Below the pieces are notes generated by a model, which was given only the letters and a program-made list of their open reading frames with translations, did no database searches and had not been told where the DNA came from. Below are positions 34,864 to 43,243 of a DNA stretch of 64,000 bases, one piece after another (within the stretch, counting starts at the first letter, position 1; every line of letters starts with the position of its first letter). The translations under genes and the position numbers were made by a program. This stretch comes from a bacterium (GTDB lineage Bacteria > Actinomycetota > Acidimicrobiia > Acidimicrobiales > CATQHL01): positions 126,532-190,531 of the forward strand of contig JAPOVS010000019.1 in the NCBI GenBank assembly GCA_026708055.1, given 5' to 3'.

Positions 34864-35916
34864 ATGGGCACTTGGGGTGAAATCGAGAAAGAACTCCTGA
34901 GTAGGCGGCTGCCGAACGGAACTCCGGACTTCGATGGAGTGCGTCGTGGCTACCTCAAGCGGCTGGCGGAATACACGCAGCGCTCAACCATCGTCTACGA
35001 GGCAGACGGCTTCAGTCCATCGCCAGGAGTAATGCCAGCGGATGTCGCTATCGGGCTGGATCCAGATGTCGGCGCATTCATGGAGGTCGTGCACGGATTG
35101 CCGAAGTCCACACCCGTCGATCTCATTCTGCATTCCCCCGGGGGGACTGCTGAAGCAGCAGAAGCGATAGTCGACTATCTGCGCGGTCGGTTTCCGGGGC
35201 TGCGAGTCCTTGTACCTGTCGCAGCGATGTCCGCTGCGACGATGGTGGCGATGGCAGCGGACGAGATCGTAATGGGCGCCCATTCCCAACTCGGCCCGAT
35301 CGATCCTCAGATCTCGATCGCCACACCAGAGGGTCCGCGCTCGGCACCGGCAGCGGCCATACGGCAGCAGTTCGAGGAGGCCCGCCGCGATCTCGCGGCA
35401 CATCCGGAGCACACTGCGGCGTGGTTGCCGATCCTGCGGAGCATGGCACCTGCTCTGCTCCAGATCTGCGAAGACGCCGAGAGACTTGCCAAGTCGATGG
35501 TGACCGAGTGGCTTGCGCGGTTCATGTTCGCCAAGCAGCCCGATCCGCATGCAGCGGCGCAGGGCGTTGCTGACGCTCTGACTGACTATGGACACTTCAT
35601 GAGTCACGGCCGCCGTCTCGGAGTGAGCAGGCTGAAGGGCTTGGGGCTGAACATCACCGACCTCGAGTCAGACCCAACCTTGCAGGACTTGGTGCTGAGC
35701 GTTCACCACGCGGTCAACCACACGATGAACCACACAGGTGTTGTGAAGATCGTGGAGAACCACCTCGGGAAGGCGTTCATACATCGGGTAGGAGTCGTGC
35801 CGGTCACGGTGCCACCGGGCCTGGCAGACCAGCCGCCCGCTTCACCGGATCTTCCGCAGGGAGGGAACCGGCAGCAGCGCCGCGCCGCGGAGAGGAAGCA
35901 AAGGAAGAAGTCGTGA
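34864..35916 (+). CDS. Serine dehydrogenase proteinase (SDH) family, ClpP/crotonase fold
   Basis: 350 aa. The central region is the SDH/SppA-like fold: VDLILHSPGGTAEAAEAIVDYLRGRFPGLRVLVPVAAMSAATMVAMAADEIVMGAHSQLGPIDPQ, with the nucleophile Ser expected in AMSAATM and the oxyanion Gly-Gly in SPGGT. No signal peptide or membrane helix, so cytoplasmic. The C-terminus is a disordered basic tail (GGNRQQRRAAERKQRKKS). Family members are often found among accessory genes; a substrate cannot be named. Coupled to the small ORF upstream. Confidence 0.85.
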   Translation: MGTWGEIEKELLSRRLPNGTPDFDGVRRGYLKRLAEYTQRSTIVYEADGFSPSPGVMPADVAIGLDPDVGAFMEVVHGLPKSTPVDLILHSPGGTAEAAEAIVDYLRGRFPGLRVLVPVAAMSAATMVAMAADEIVMGAHSQLGPIDPQISIATPEGPRSAPAAAIRQQFEEARRDLAAHPEHTAAWLPILRSMAPALLQICEDAERLAKSMVTEWLARFMFAKQPDPHAAAQGVADALTDYGHFMSHGRRLGVSRLKGLGLNITDLESDPTLQDLVLSVHHAVNHTMNHTGVVKIVENHLGKAFIHRVGVVPVTVPPGLADQPPASPDLPQGGNRQQRRAAERKQRKKS

Positions 35917-35965
35917 TACCGACGCCACGAGCTGCTGAGTTGTTGAGGCCGGACCAGGAGCAGCC

Positions 35966-36898
35966 ATGACACGCCCATTCCGGTTCGGCCTCACTCTGGA
36001 GAGGACCAGCAATCAGGACCAGATAGCCGAGCAGGCGCGCCGGGCCGAGGAGTTGGGCTACTCGTGCATGGTGATGACCGATCATCTGGACGCCCGGAAC
36101 GGGCCTCTCGTGACGATCACCACGGCGGCGCTGGCCACTTCGACGCTGCGGGTCGGCACGCTGGTGCTCTGCAACGACTACCGCCATCCCGTCGTCTTGG
36201 CGAAGGAACTCGCCACCCTCGACAGGATCTCCGGCGGCCGGCTGGAGATCGGCATCGGAGCCGGCTGGATGACCACCGACTACGAGCAGGCCGGACTCCC
36301 GAAGGATCGGCCGGGAGTGCGCATCGAGCGCTTGGCGGAGGCCGTTTCGGTCATGGAAGGCTGCTTCGGCGACGGGCCGTTCGACTTCGCCGGGGAGCAC
36401 TACACCATCGGCGGCCTGGACGCCGGCCCCACGCCCGTACAGCGTCCGCGCCCGCCGCTGCTGATGGCCGGCGGCGGCCCGAGGATGCTGATGCTGGCGG
36501 CGCAGCGAGCCGACATCGTGGCGGTCAACGTGAACCTGCGCAGCGGCGTGATGAGCGAGAGCGTGGCGGCCAACGCCACGGCCGAGGCGACCGACGAGAA
36601 GGTGGCGCTCGTGCGCGAAGTCGCCGGGGAACGCTTCGCCGGCATCGAACTCAGCGTCGGCGTGTTCATCGCCAGCATCGTCGACGACCGCCACGGCTTC
36701 GCCGCCGATCTGGCGCCCGGCTTCGGGCTCACCGTCGAGCAGGCCCTCGGCTCACCACACGCCCTCTTCGGCACCGTCGACGAGTGCATCGCCGCCCTCG
36801 AGGAGCGCCGCGAGCGCTGGGGCGTCTCCTACGTGACCATCCCCGCCGAGACGGCCGCGGATTTCGCCCCCGTCGTCGAACACCTCACCGGCCGCTAG
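35966..36898 (+). CDS. LLM-class F420-dependent oxidoreductase
   Basis: 310 aa. Luciferase-like monooxygenase fold: FRFGLTLERTSNQDQIAEQARRAEELGYSCMVMTDHL, LATLDRISGGRLEIGIGAGWMTTDYEQAGL and the C-terminal HALFGTVDECIAALEERRERWGVSYVTIP, characteristic of the F420-dependent subfamily abundant in actinomycetes. It would use reduced F420 for hydride transfer to an unknown substrate. Standalone gene, 49 nt after the protease gene. Confidence 0.9.
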   Translation: MTRPFRFGLTLERTSNQDQIAEQARRAEELGYSCMVMTDHLDARNGPLVTITTAALATSTLRVGTLVLCNDYRHPVVLAKELATLDRISGGRLEIGIGAGWMTTDYEQAGLPKDRPGVRIERLAEAVSVMEGCFGDGPFDFAGEHYTIGGLDAGPTPVQRPRPPLLMAGGGPRMLMLAAQRADIVAVNVNLRSGVMSESVAANATAEATDEKVALVREVAGERFAGIELSVGVFIASIVDDRHGFAADLAPGFGLTVEQALGSPHALFGTVDECIAALEERRERWGVSYVTIPAETAADFAPVVEHLTGR

Positions 36899-37002
36899 CG
36901 CTGGATCTTCCGCCGGTCGGCGGAGTCCGGTACCGTTGATTCGCCTGCAGGCGACGGGCGCCTGCTGGGCGGAATCAGTTGCCGCCAGTCGGGAAAGAGC
37001 AA

Positions 37003-37995
37003 ATGGCCAGGACCGAGGGCTACGTGCCGGACGGCATCCCGATGGAGCCGCCCAGGTTCCTGACGCGGCCGTCGGACTCGCTGAGGGCGATCAGCAAGCT
37101 GACCAAGCTGATGCTCTGGCCCTACGGGTTGTTCTACATCGGGCTGTCGGTGGTGGTCTGGAACTACTTCACGCCTGCGTTGGCCCGCATGCAGCGCTTC
37201 GAGATCGGCTGGGTGGCGGAGATCTATGTGCGCAACCTGGTGATGGTGGCGGTATGGGTGAGCGTCATCCACTTCTGGCTCTACGTGCGCCGAGCGCAGG
37301 GTATGCGGTTCAAGTACGACGACCGATGGCTCAGCACCACCGCCCGCCGCTTCATGTGGCGCAACCAGGCGTGGGACAACGCCTTCTGGACGCTGGTCAG
37401 TGCGCCCGTCTTCTGGACCTTCTGGGAGGCGCTGCTCTACTGGTGCTACGCCAACGACTACGTCCCGCACGCCCGCTGGAGCGACGGGGCGGGCTGGGTC
37501 GTCTACCTGGTGGTGATGACGGTCTTCTCGTTCTGGCTTGTGGCCGGCTACTTCTACGTGACCCACCGGTTCCTGCACACCGGGCCCATGTACCGGTGGG
37601 CGCACTACCTGCACCACAAGAATGTCAACACCGGGCCGTGGTCGGGCCTGTCGATGCACCCCATCGAGCACCTGCTCTACTTCTCCACGCCGGTGTTCTT
37701 CCTGTTCATCCCCGCCAACCCGTTCATCATCATCGTCACGCAGATCTTCACCGGCCTCGCCCCGTCGCTCGGTCACTCCAACTTCGACCGCATCGTGACC
37801 GTCGGCGACCGCACCCTGCCTGCCGGCGACTACTTCCACGACCTGCACCACAAGTACTTCGAGTGCAACTACGGCACGCCGGTGGTCCCGGTCGACGCCT
37901 GGGTGGGCACCTGGCACGACGGCTCCCCCGAGGCCCACGAACGCATGCGAGCCCGCCGCGAGGCCGCCGGACACCTCGCCCGCAAGGGCGACTGA
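37003..37995 (+). CDS. Fatty acid/sterol hydroxylase-superfamily membrane protein, copy 1
   Basis: 330 aa from ATG 37003. A di-iron hydroxylase by its three His clusters: THRFLHT (HxxxH), HYLHHKN (HxxHH) and HDLHHKYFE (HxxHH). About four membrane helices lie in the N-terminal two thirds (YGLFYIGLSVVVWNYF, LVMVAVWVSVIHFWLYV, VYLVVMTVFSFWLVAGYFYV, YFSTPVFFLFIPANPFIIIV). The C-terminus WHDGSPEAHERMRAR is shared with the paralogue at 40054-41031. The family hydroxylates or desaturates lipids using oxygen; the substrate is not determinable. Confidence 0.88.
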   Translation: MARTEGYVPDGIPMEPPRFLTRPSDSLRAISKLTKLMLWPYGLFYIGLSVVVWNYFTPALARMQRFEIGWVAEIYVRNLVMVAVWVSVIHFWLYVRRAQGMRFKYDDRWLSTTARRFMWRNQAWDNAFWTLVSAPVFWTFWEALLYWCYANDYVPHARWSDGAGWVVYLVVMTVFSFWLVAGYFYVTHRFLHTGPMYRWAHYLHHKNVNTGPWSGLSMHPIEHLLYFSTPVFFLFIPANPFIIIVTQIFTGLAPSLGHSNFDRIVTVGDRTLPAGDYFHDLHHKYFECNYGTPVVPVDAWVGTWHDGSPEAHERMRARREAAGHLARKGD

Positions 37996-38128
37996 CCACA
38001 CCTGGCCGGCGCCGGTGTCGGGCCGACCGGTCCGGCGCACCCGTGGCCGCCACTCGGGCAGCTCCTACGCTCGGGGATGTGACCCACCCGATCTCATCGC
38101 TGCCGTTGCCGGCCGGCAGGCGGGCGGC

Positions 38129-39469
38129 GTGGCCATAGATCTGCCCCTGCTGGGTGTCTTCGGCGAGGCGCGGTTCGTGGAGGCTTTCGCCGCGGATCGG
38201 ACCATCGGGGCCTGGCTCGATGTGGAGGTGGCGCTGGCACGGGCGCAGGCCGAAGCCGGCGTGATCCCCGAGTCGGCAGCCGAGACGATCCGGGCAGAAC
38301 TCGCATCGGTCGAGATCGATCACGAGCAACTGGAGGAGGGAACCCGGCTCGTCGGGTACCCGATCCTGCCGCTGTTGCAGCAACTCGGCCGGACCCATCC
38401 CGAGGTGGCCGCCTGGCTGCACTTCGGTGCCACCACGCAGGACATCATGGATACGGCGCTGGTGCTCCAACTGCGCGACGCCTGTAGGGACATCGCCCAC
38501 GCCGGCGTCGAGCTGGGCGACACCCTGGCGGCGCTCGCAGAGTCACACCGGGTCACGCCGATGGCCGGCCGGACCCACGGTCAGCAGGCCGTGCCGATCA
38601 CCTTCGGCATGAAGGTGTCCGGCTGGCTGGAGGAGATCGCCCGCTCGCTGGTACACCTGGGCGAGGCACGGGCGGCCGCCGAGGTGGTCCAGCTGTACGG
38701 GGCGGCGGGCACGTCGGCGGCCTACGGACCCCTCGGCGCTGCCACGCGCCGTCGCACCGCGGAGATCCTGGGTCTGGGTTGCGATGACGTGCCGTGGCAC
38801 AGCGTCCGGGACCGCCTCGCGCAGGTCGCCGGCAGCCTGGGTGTGTTGGCCGCGGCGACGAGCCGGATCGCTCTGGAGGTCATCGACCTGGCCCGCAGCG
38901 AGATCGCCGAGGTCCGGGAGGGCGGCGGCCGGCTGGCCGGTGCGTCCTCCACGATGCCCCAGAAGGCCAACCCCATCCTCTCCGAGACCATCGTGGGGCT
39001 CAGCGGGATGGCCTGCGCGCTTGCCGCCGTGCCGCTGCGCGCCATGACCGGTCGCCACGAGCGGTCGGCGGGGGAGTGGCAGATGGAGTGGGACTCGCTG
39101 CCGCTGCTCGTTGCGTACACCGGCAGCTCGCTGGCACGCTGCGGCGATCTGCTCGCCGGGCTGCACGTGGACCGCGCACGGATGGCCGCCAACCTGGAGA
39201 TCGACGGGGGCCTGATCATGGCCGAGGCGCTCATGATCCGCCTCGCCCCGCTGCTGGGGCGCCAAGAGGCCCACGACGCTGTCTACGACCTGTCCGCGGC
39301 CGCTCGGACCTCCGGCGTGCCCCTGGCCGAGGCTGCCCGGTCGTTCCTCGGCGACCGGGGTCCGGCGGATCAGGTGGACCTCGAACCGGACAGCTACCTG
39401 GGCGAGGCCGAGGCGATCGTGGCTGCCGCCGTCGAGCGCTGGAGGACCGTGCGCCGCCCGCAGCTATGA
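38129..39469 (+). CDS. Fumarase/aspartase-superfamily lyase, PcaB or adenylosuccinate lyase-like
   Basis: 446 aa from GTG 38129. It begins DLPLLGVFGEARFVEAFAADRTIGAWLDVEVALARAQAEAGVIP. HFGATTQDIMDTALVLQLRD and GRTHGQQAVPITFGMKVSGWLEE supply active-site residues. The superfamily signature GASSTMPQKANPI is near residues 270-282. The pattern is closest to 3-carboxy-cis,cis-muconate cycloisomerases and related lyases. Neighbouring genes do not include a protocatechuate pathway, so the reaction is open. It lies between the two paralogous hydroxylase genes. Confidence 0.88.
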   Translation: MAIDLPLLGVFGEARFVEAFAADRTIGAWLDVEVALARAQAEAGVIPESAAETIRAELASVEIDHEQLEEGTRLVGYPILPLLQQLGRTHPEVAAWLHFGATTQDIMDTALVLQLRDACRDIAHAGVELGDTLAALAESHRVTPMAGRTHGQQAVPITFGMKVSGWLEEIARSLVHLGEARAAAEVVQLYGAAGTSAAYGPLGAATRRRTAEILGLGCDDVPWHSVRDRLAQVAGSLGVLAAATSRIALEVIDLARSEIAEVREGGGRLAGASSTMPQKANPILSETIVGLSGMACALAAVPLRAMTGRHERSAGEWQMEWDSLPLLVAYTGSSLARCGDLLAGLHVDRARMAANLEIDGGLIMAEALMIRLAPLLGRQEAHDAVYDLSAAARTSGVPLAEAARSFLGDRGPADQVDLEPDSYLGEAEAIVAAAVERWRTVRRPQL

Positions 39470-39567
39470 GGCACGGCACCCGCCTGTACCTCAAGGTTCC
39501 GGCGGGCACCGGCGGCGTCGGCGTCACGTTCTCCCGACGGCGGGCGCGCCGACCGCGCCCGATCAGG

Positions 39568-39915
39568 TCACTCGATGGCGGCCTCCACGGCGGCATCCGC
39601 CAGAGCCCCCAGCAAGTCGATCACTGCGAAGGCCTTGCCTTCGGAGATCGCGTCGAGCGGCCTCATGCCTTCGAGTTCGGGCTGGGGCGACCGCAACCAG
39701 GTTCGCGCCTCGCGGTCGGGCATCGCCTTGCGGGTGAGATCCACGACGGCGCGCAGCTCGAGGAGCCGTTCCTCCACGTCGCGACGGACGGTGGCGCCTC
39801 GATAGCGCCAGCGGACGACGTTGCGCTTGCTGGTCCGGGTGACCTGCGCGAGGTCTCCAACGGTCAGCACGCCCCCGGCGCACACGTTGTCCAGCAGCGA
39901 TCTGATCGTCGTCAT
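39568..39915 (-). CDS. Orphan MbcA/ParS/Xre-type antitoxin
   Basis: 115 aa from ATG 39915, with AGGAGG 9-10 nt upstream. The N-terminal segment LTVGDLAQVTRTSKRNVVRWRYRGATVRRDVEERLLELRAVVDL is a helix-turn-helix-like Xre part. The C-terminal PQPELEGMRPLDAISEGKAFAVIDLLGALADAA is the DUF2384 toxin-binding domain. Such antitoxins normally sit beside a RES-domain toxin, but no partner frame is present in 39470-40053. Either solitary regulator or remnant of a lost pair. Confidence 0.78.
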   Translation of the reverse strand: MTTIRSLLDNVCAGGVLTVGDLAQVTRTSKRNVVRWRYRGATVRRDVEERLLELRAVVDLTRKAMPDREARTWLRSPQPELEGMRPLDAISEGKAFAVIDLLGALADAAVEAAIE

Positions 39916-40053
39916 CGTTGCGGTCCTCCTCTGTGCATCGGCCTGTCCCCGCATCGGCCTGTCCCCGGAGCCATACGTTGGCACAATTCGGGTGGGCGAG
40001 GGGCGGCTGGTACGCTCCCGCGCGCCGCGGATCGGCTGAGGGGGACGTTGGCC

Positions 40054-41031
40054 ATGGAGCGGATCGCGGGGTACGAACCGGCGGAAGCCATCCCGATGCA
40101 GCCGCCCACGCTGCGGGGCGGCCCCAAGAAGGCGCTGCAGACCATCCGGAACCTCGTCTGGATGACGATGTGGCCCTACGGCTTCATCTACGCCGGCCTG
40201 GCGGCGCTGGTGTGGAACGTCTTCACCCCCGCCATGGAGCGCATGGAGCGGTTCTCCATCGGCTGGATCGCCGAGATCTATCTGCGCAACGTGGTGCTGC
40301 TGCTGGTCTCGGCGGGGGGTCTGCACCTCTGGCTCTACGTGCGCCGGGCCCAGGGCAAGAACTACAAGTACGACCGCCGCTGGTTGAGCAGCAAGAGCCG
40401 CCGCTTCCTCTGGGGCAGCCAGACGCGGGACAACATGTTCTGGGCGCTCACCAGCGGCGCATTCTTCTGGACCGCCTACGAGGCGCTGCTGCTGTGGGCG
40501 TACGCCAACAACCACATCGCCCGGGTGGATTGGGGTGACGGGCCGGGTTGGGTCGTCTACCTGCTTGCAATGACGGTCGTGCCGTTCTTCCTGGTCACCG
40601 GCTGGTTCTACGTGACCCATAGGCTGCTGCACACCCGTCCCCTGTACCGCTGGGCGCACTACCTGCACCACAAGAACGTGAACACCGGACCGTGGTCGGG
40701 CCTCTCCATGCACCCCCTGGAGCACCTGCTCTACTTCTCCACGGTGCTGTTCTTCATGCTCATACCAGTGAGCCCCTTCGTTGTCATCCTGACGAATCTC
40801 TTCACCGCCATGGACCCGGCGCGCGGTCACTGCGGCTTCGACCGCTTCGAGATCGGCTACGGCCGCACCATGCCCGCGGGCACTTACTACCACGACCTGC
40901 ACCACAAGTACTTCGAGTGCAACTACGGCCTGCAGGTGATTCCCATCGACGCCTGGATGGGCACCTGGCACGACGGCTCGCCCGAGGCCCACGAACGCAT
41001 GCGGGCCCGCCTGGAGGCCGTCCGGCGCTGA
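40054..41031 (+). CDS. Fatty acid/sterol hydroxylase-superfamily membrane protein, copy 2
   Basis: 325 aa from ATG 40054 with GAGGGGGA upstream. Close paralogue of the 37003-37995 protein: the same VTHRLLHT, HYLHHKN and HDLHHKYFECNYG His clusters, same helix layout, same GTWHDGSPEAHERMRAR tail. Differences concentrate in the N-terminus and the fourth helix (YFSTVLFFMLIPVSPFVVIL). It probably arose by duplication with specialisation on another lipid substrate, or the two form a heteromer (inference). Confidence 0.88.
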   Translation: MERIAGYEPAEAIPMQPPTLRGGPKKALQTIRNLVWMTMWPYGFIYAGLAALVWNVFTPAMERMERFSIGWIAEIYLRNVVLLLVSAGGLHLWLYVRRAQGKNYKYDRRWLSSKSRRFLWGSQTRDNMFWALTSGAFFWTAYEALLLWAYANNHIARVDWGDGPGWVVYLLAMTVVPFFLVTGWFYVTHRLLHTRPLYRWAHYLHHKNVNTGPWSGLSMHPLEHLLYFSTVLFFMLIPVSPFVVILTNLFTAMDPARGHCGFDRFEIGYGRTMPAGTYYHDLHHKYFECNYGLQVIPIDAWMGTWHDGSPEAHERMRARLEAVRR

Positions 41032-41034
41032 CCG

Positions 41035-41322
41035 GGAACGCCGCCGATCCCTAGTCTGCTGATCGAGTGCTTGCGCGGCGGACGCTGGAAAGTCCGCGAC
41101 GCCGGCTTCGGCCGCGAGCGTGATCGACATGTCCTGCTGGATCCGGGCGATGTCGACCGACAATTCGGGGTCGGAGAACGCGATAGATGACACCTGCCCG
41201 TTGTCGACGATGTGGGTTCGGTGGACTCGCCGCCAGAGGCTCTCGCTGCCTTCGAGCGGCTCACGAGTGATCAGCTGGTCGCCTGCTGCATGCGAGAGAT
41301 CTGGTCTCGCAGCAACTCCCAT
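41035..41322 (-). pseudogene. Truncated hypothetical gene fragment
   Basis: Minus-strand frame from ATG 41322: protein-like text LITREPLEGSESLWRRVHRTHIVDNGQVSSIAFSDPELSVDIARI, typical of a small conserved hypothetical family with an SS-x-AF-x-D...LSVD motif. After about residue 85 it runs into sequence antisense to the hydroxylase gene and loses protein character, so the 3' end appears lost. It follows the 41384-41800 gene on the same strand, suggesting a former three-gene operon. Confidence 0.5.
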
Positions 41323-41383
41323 GTGCCGCTTCGGGCGGTTGCGGTCGTCTCGGTCTCGTGGCCGGACGGGTCCACGATCAGGA

Positions 41384-41800
41384 CTAGGGCTGGCCCGCTG
41401 GGAGGATCTCGACCTCGATTTCGAAACCCCCGGTCATCCATTCAATCTGTACGCCGCCGTCCGGCGTGGGAACGACACAGGGGCTCGGTCCGTTGGGGAA
41501 GATCTCGTTGAGCGCGTCGACGGCTCGCTTCACAGCACTCTCGTGAATGGGGCGTTCGCCGTAGCCGTTCCAGTCCTCCCCCAAGGACAGGAAGCCGAGC
41601 ATCCGGTCGAGTGTCGGCCGGAACCACTGTTGCCTGAAGAGAGCAGCTGACACCTGCAGGGTCAACTCCCGCCGTTCCGGTCCGAGCACGGACCCAGCCA
41701 CGGGTGTCATGGTTTCTGAGACGCCCGCTCGTGCGGAGGCGACCCATGATCGCTGTCGAGGCGCGCTCTCGCTCAGCAGGTCTTGCTCGACTGCGCTCAT
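41384..41800 (-). CDS. Hypothetical protein of the TIGR04255-linked WNGYG type
   Basis: 138 aa. ATG 41800 overlaps the stop of the upstream gene (ATGA), preferred over ATG 41845 despite a GAGAGG site there. Conserved-looking core: GFLSLGEDWNGYGERPIHESAVKRAVDALNEIF, then PSPCVVPTPDGGVQIEWMTGGFEIEVEILP, a pattern I have seen in small proteins next to TIGR04255 family genes. Function unknown. Since its upstream partner is broken, it may be expressed only weakly. Confidence 0.65.
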   Translation of the reverse strand: MSAVEQDLLSESAPRQRSWVASARAGVSETMTPVAGSVLGPERRELTLQVSAALFRQQWFRPTLDRMLGFLSLGEDWNGYGERPIHESAVKRAVDALNEIFPNGPSPCVVPTPDGGVQIEWMTGGFEIEVEILPAGQP

Positions 41801-42729
41801 ATGGTTCGTCCCCAGCGATTGTGTGCCTCTGCTGTCGTGATGCATGTGAAACCTCTCACGATCCACTCGTGAGCGAGGTCCATGAAGTCGAGCGCGCCGT
41901 CGAGGTCGGGCGAACTCGCTCGGCCCCGCGAGACCAGGTTGAGGCCGGTGATCCGCCGCCCATCACCGGACTGCCGGACTGCCCCTCGATGGCGAGCCAT
42001 CCGCGCCCGTTGGGAAGCTCGAAGCGCGTGAAGAACCCGGCCCCGCTTGGCGTTGGCAGGAATTCGTCGCTCATCGATCCCGTCCACGGCGCGACGATCG
42101 TCGACATGCCGTCTGGCGAGTCGTGGCTGTCCTCTACCTCCGGTCGGTTGACATAGAGGACTTCGCTGATCGAGGGTGGGGGCAGAGTCAGGTCGAGGTG
42201 CTCGACGACGCGCGATAGACGCTTCCAGGCCTCGACTAGTGTCCTGAGCCGGAAGTTCGGCGGAGGTATCTGGTGAGGTTAGCAAGCCTTTCAACAGCGG
42301 TTTCGCGCCAAGGCGAACGGTTGAGGCCACGCCATATCCTCATGAACTTGGAACTCAGGACACTAGGAACGCTCGGATGGTTGCGTAGCGCGGGTAAGGG
42401 GTGTCCATTGGGAGCTTCCGCCAGTTGACGACGAGCCGATCTTGCTGGAGTTGCAGGAGTTGGCTTCCTTCCTTGTTCTGAAGCCACAGGCGAGGCGTCT
42501 CCGTCTCGTCGCTCAGCTTGAGTGCCACCGCCGGGCGATCGGGTTCGACGGCAATCGGTGCCAGCGTCGGCCGCTCGGACACGTTCGGCAGCATGTCTTG
42601 CCAAGGCTCGGCGATCTGGGCGAGGTCGACCGAGCGGTAGCCGATGGCTGACTCGAATTGGATCGCCAGAGCCACCTCGACCACCGGCGGCCGGTCGTAG
42701 GCAGGGAGTTGGCCTTCAGGCGGCCGCAC
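41797..42729 (-). pseudogene. TIGR04255-family gene broken by a small transposon and a frameshift
   Basis: Start GTG 42729. N-terminal part: PPVVEVALAIQFESAIGYRSVDL, RLWLQNKEGSQLLQLQQDRLVVNWRKLP and YPRYATIRAFL match the TIGR04255 pattern. At 42364 a 125-bp inverted-repeat element interrupts it. Beyond the element the frame resumes as VEAWKRLSRVVEHLDL, SEVLYVNRPEV, GAGFFTRFELPNGRGWLAIEG. A second lesion near 41935-41950 shifts the frame, after which GLNLVSRGRASSPDLDGALDFMDLAHEWIVRGFTCITTAEAHNRWGR completes the family C-terminus. Two independent lesions make it a pseudogene. The downstream gene overlaps its stop by 4 nt. Confidence 0.82.
42239..42363. mobile_element. 125-bp MITE, IS630/Tc1-like ends, TA target duplication
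   Basis: Ends are inverted repeats: GTGTCCTGAGCCGGAAGTTC and, from the other side, GTGTCCTGAGTTCCAAGTTC (16 of 20 identical, first 10 perfect). TA flanks both sides (42237-42238, 42364-42365) within a CTAG target, as IS630-type elements prefer. It carries no coding capacity. Removing the element and one TA rejoins the interrupted gene exactly in frame (AFL/VEAW). Confidence 0.85.
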
Positions 42730-42752
42730 CGTTCACCGCGTGAGTTGACCGC

Positions 42753-42950
42753 ATGACAGTTCTGAGACTAGCCGGAACGCCGCCCGGAGCAGCGGACGGC
42801 GACCGGCGGGCGGGCCGAACGCGGACTCCGTATCTGACTCGAGAGGAGAAACTGGTGCCGCTGGGTCGCGTGGGCACCGCCCGCAAGCCCGAGTACGACC
42901 GCCGCCTCTCCTGGGACGCCTACTGGAACCTCGCAGCGCCCCCGCGGTGA
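42753..42950 (+). CDS. Possible small protein or gene remnant
   Basis: 65 aa from ATG 42753 without a clear ribosome-binding site. The C-terminal half TREEKLVPLGRVGTARKPEYDRRLSWDAYWNLAAPPR reads like protein; the N-terminal half is less convincing. No family recognised. May be a remnant; kept with low confidence because the 42730-43009 gap holds nothing else besides the mazE promoter. Confidence 0.3.
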   Translation: MTVLRLAGTPPGAADGDRRAGRTRTPYLTREEKLVPLGRVGTARKPEYDRRLSWDAYWNLAAPPR

Positions 42951-42997
42951 GTGACTCGAAGTTGCCTCCCCGCCTCAGCACCTCAGTATTACCGAGT

Positions 42998-43003
42998 TAT
43001 ACT
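42998..43003 (+). promoter_or_regulatory. -10 element of a leaderless mazE message
   Basis: TATACT ends 6 nt before the GTG at 43010, so transcription should begin at or next to the start codon. No ribosome-binding site is present. A -35 hexamer is not obvious. Confidence 0.5.
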
Positions 43004-43009
43004 GACCTC

Positions 43010-43243
43010 GTGAAGGTCGCCGTCTCGATCCCCGATCCCCTGTTCCGCCGTGCGGAACGATTGGCGCGCCGGCGGATGATGTCGCGCTCGCAGCTGTACG
43101 CGTTGGCGCTGGAACAGATCGTGGGTTTCGAAGGCGACAGCGAGATCACCCAGCAACTCAACGCCGTGTATGAAGGCCACGACTCCCGACTGGATTCCGG
43201 TCTGGCGGCAGCGCAGGCCGAAGCCATGCGCGAGCAGTGGTGA
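43010..43243 (+). CDS. mazE: MazE-type antitoxin, ribbon-helix-helix
   Basis: 77 aa from GTG 43010. VKVAVSIPDPLFRRAERLARRRMMSRSQLYALALEQIV is a ribbon-helix-helix DNA-binding domain; the C-terminal tail QLNAVYEGHDSRLDSGLAAAQAEAMREQW would bind the toxin. The toxin gene follows at once, its first possible GTG start immediately after this gene's stop. The start lies 6 nt after a TATACT box, implying a leaderless transcript. First member of the addiction-module series around the methyltransferase genes. Confidence 0.85.
   Translation: MKVAVSIPDPLFRRAERLARRRMMSRSQLYALALEQIVGFEGDSEITQQLNAVYEGHDSRLDSGLAAAQAEAMREQW

Noticed and set aside
41120-41650. Plus-strand 176-codon frame
   Set aside because: Overlaps the better-supported minus-strand WNGYG-type gene and has no recognisable motif.
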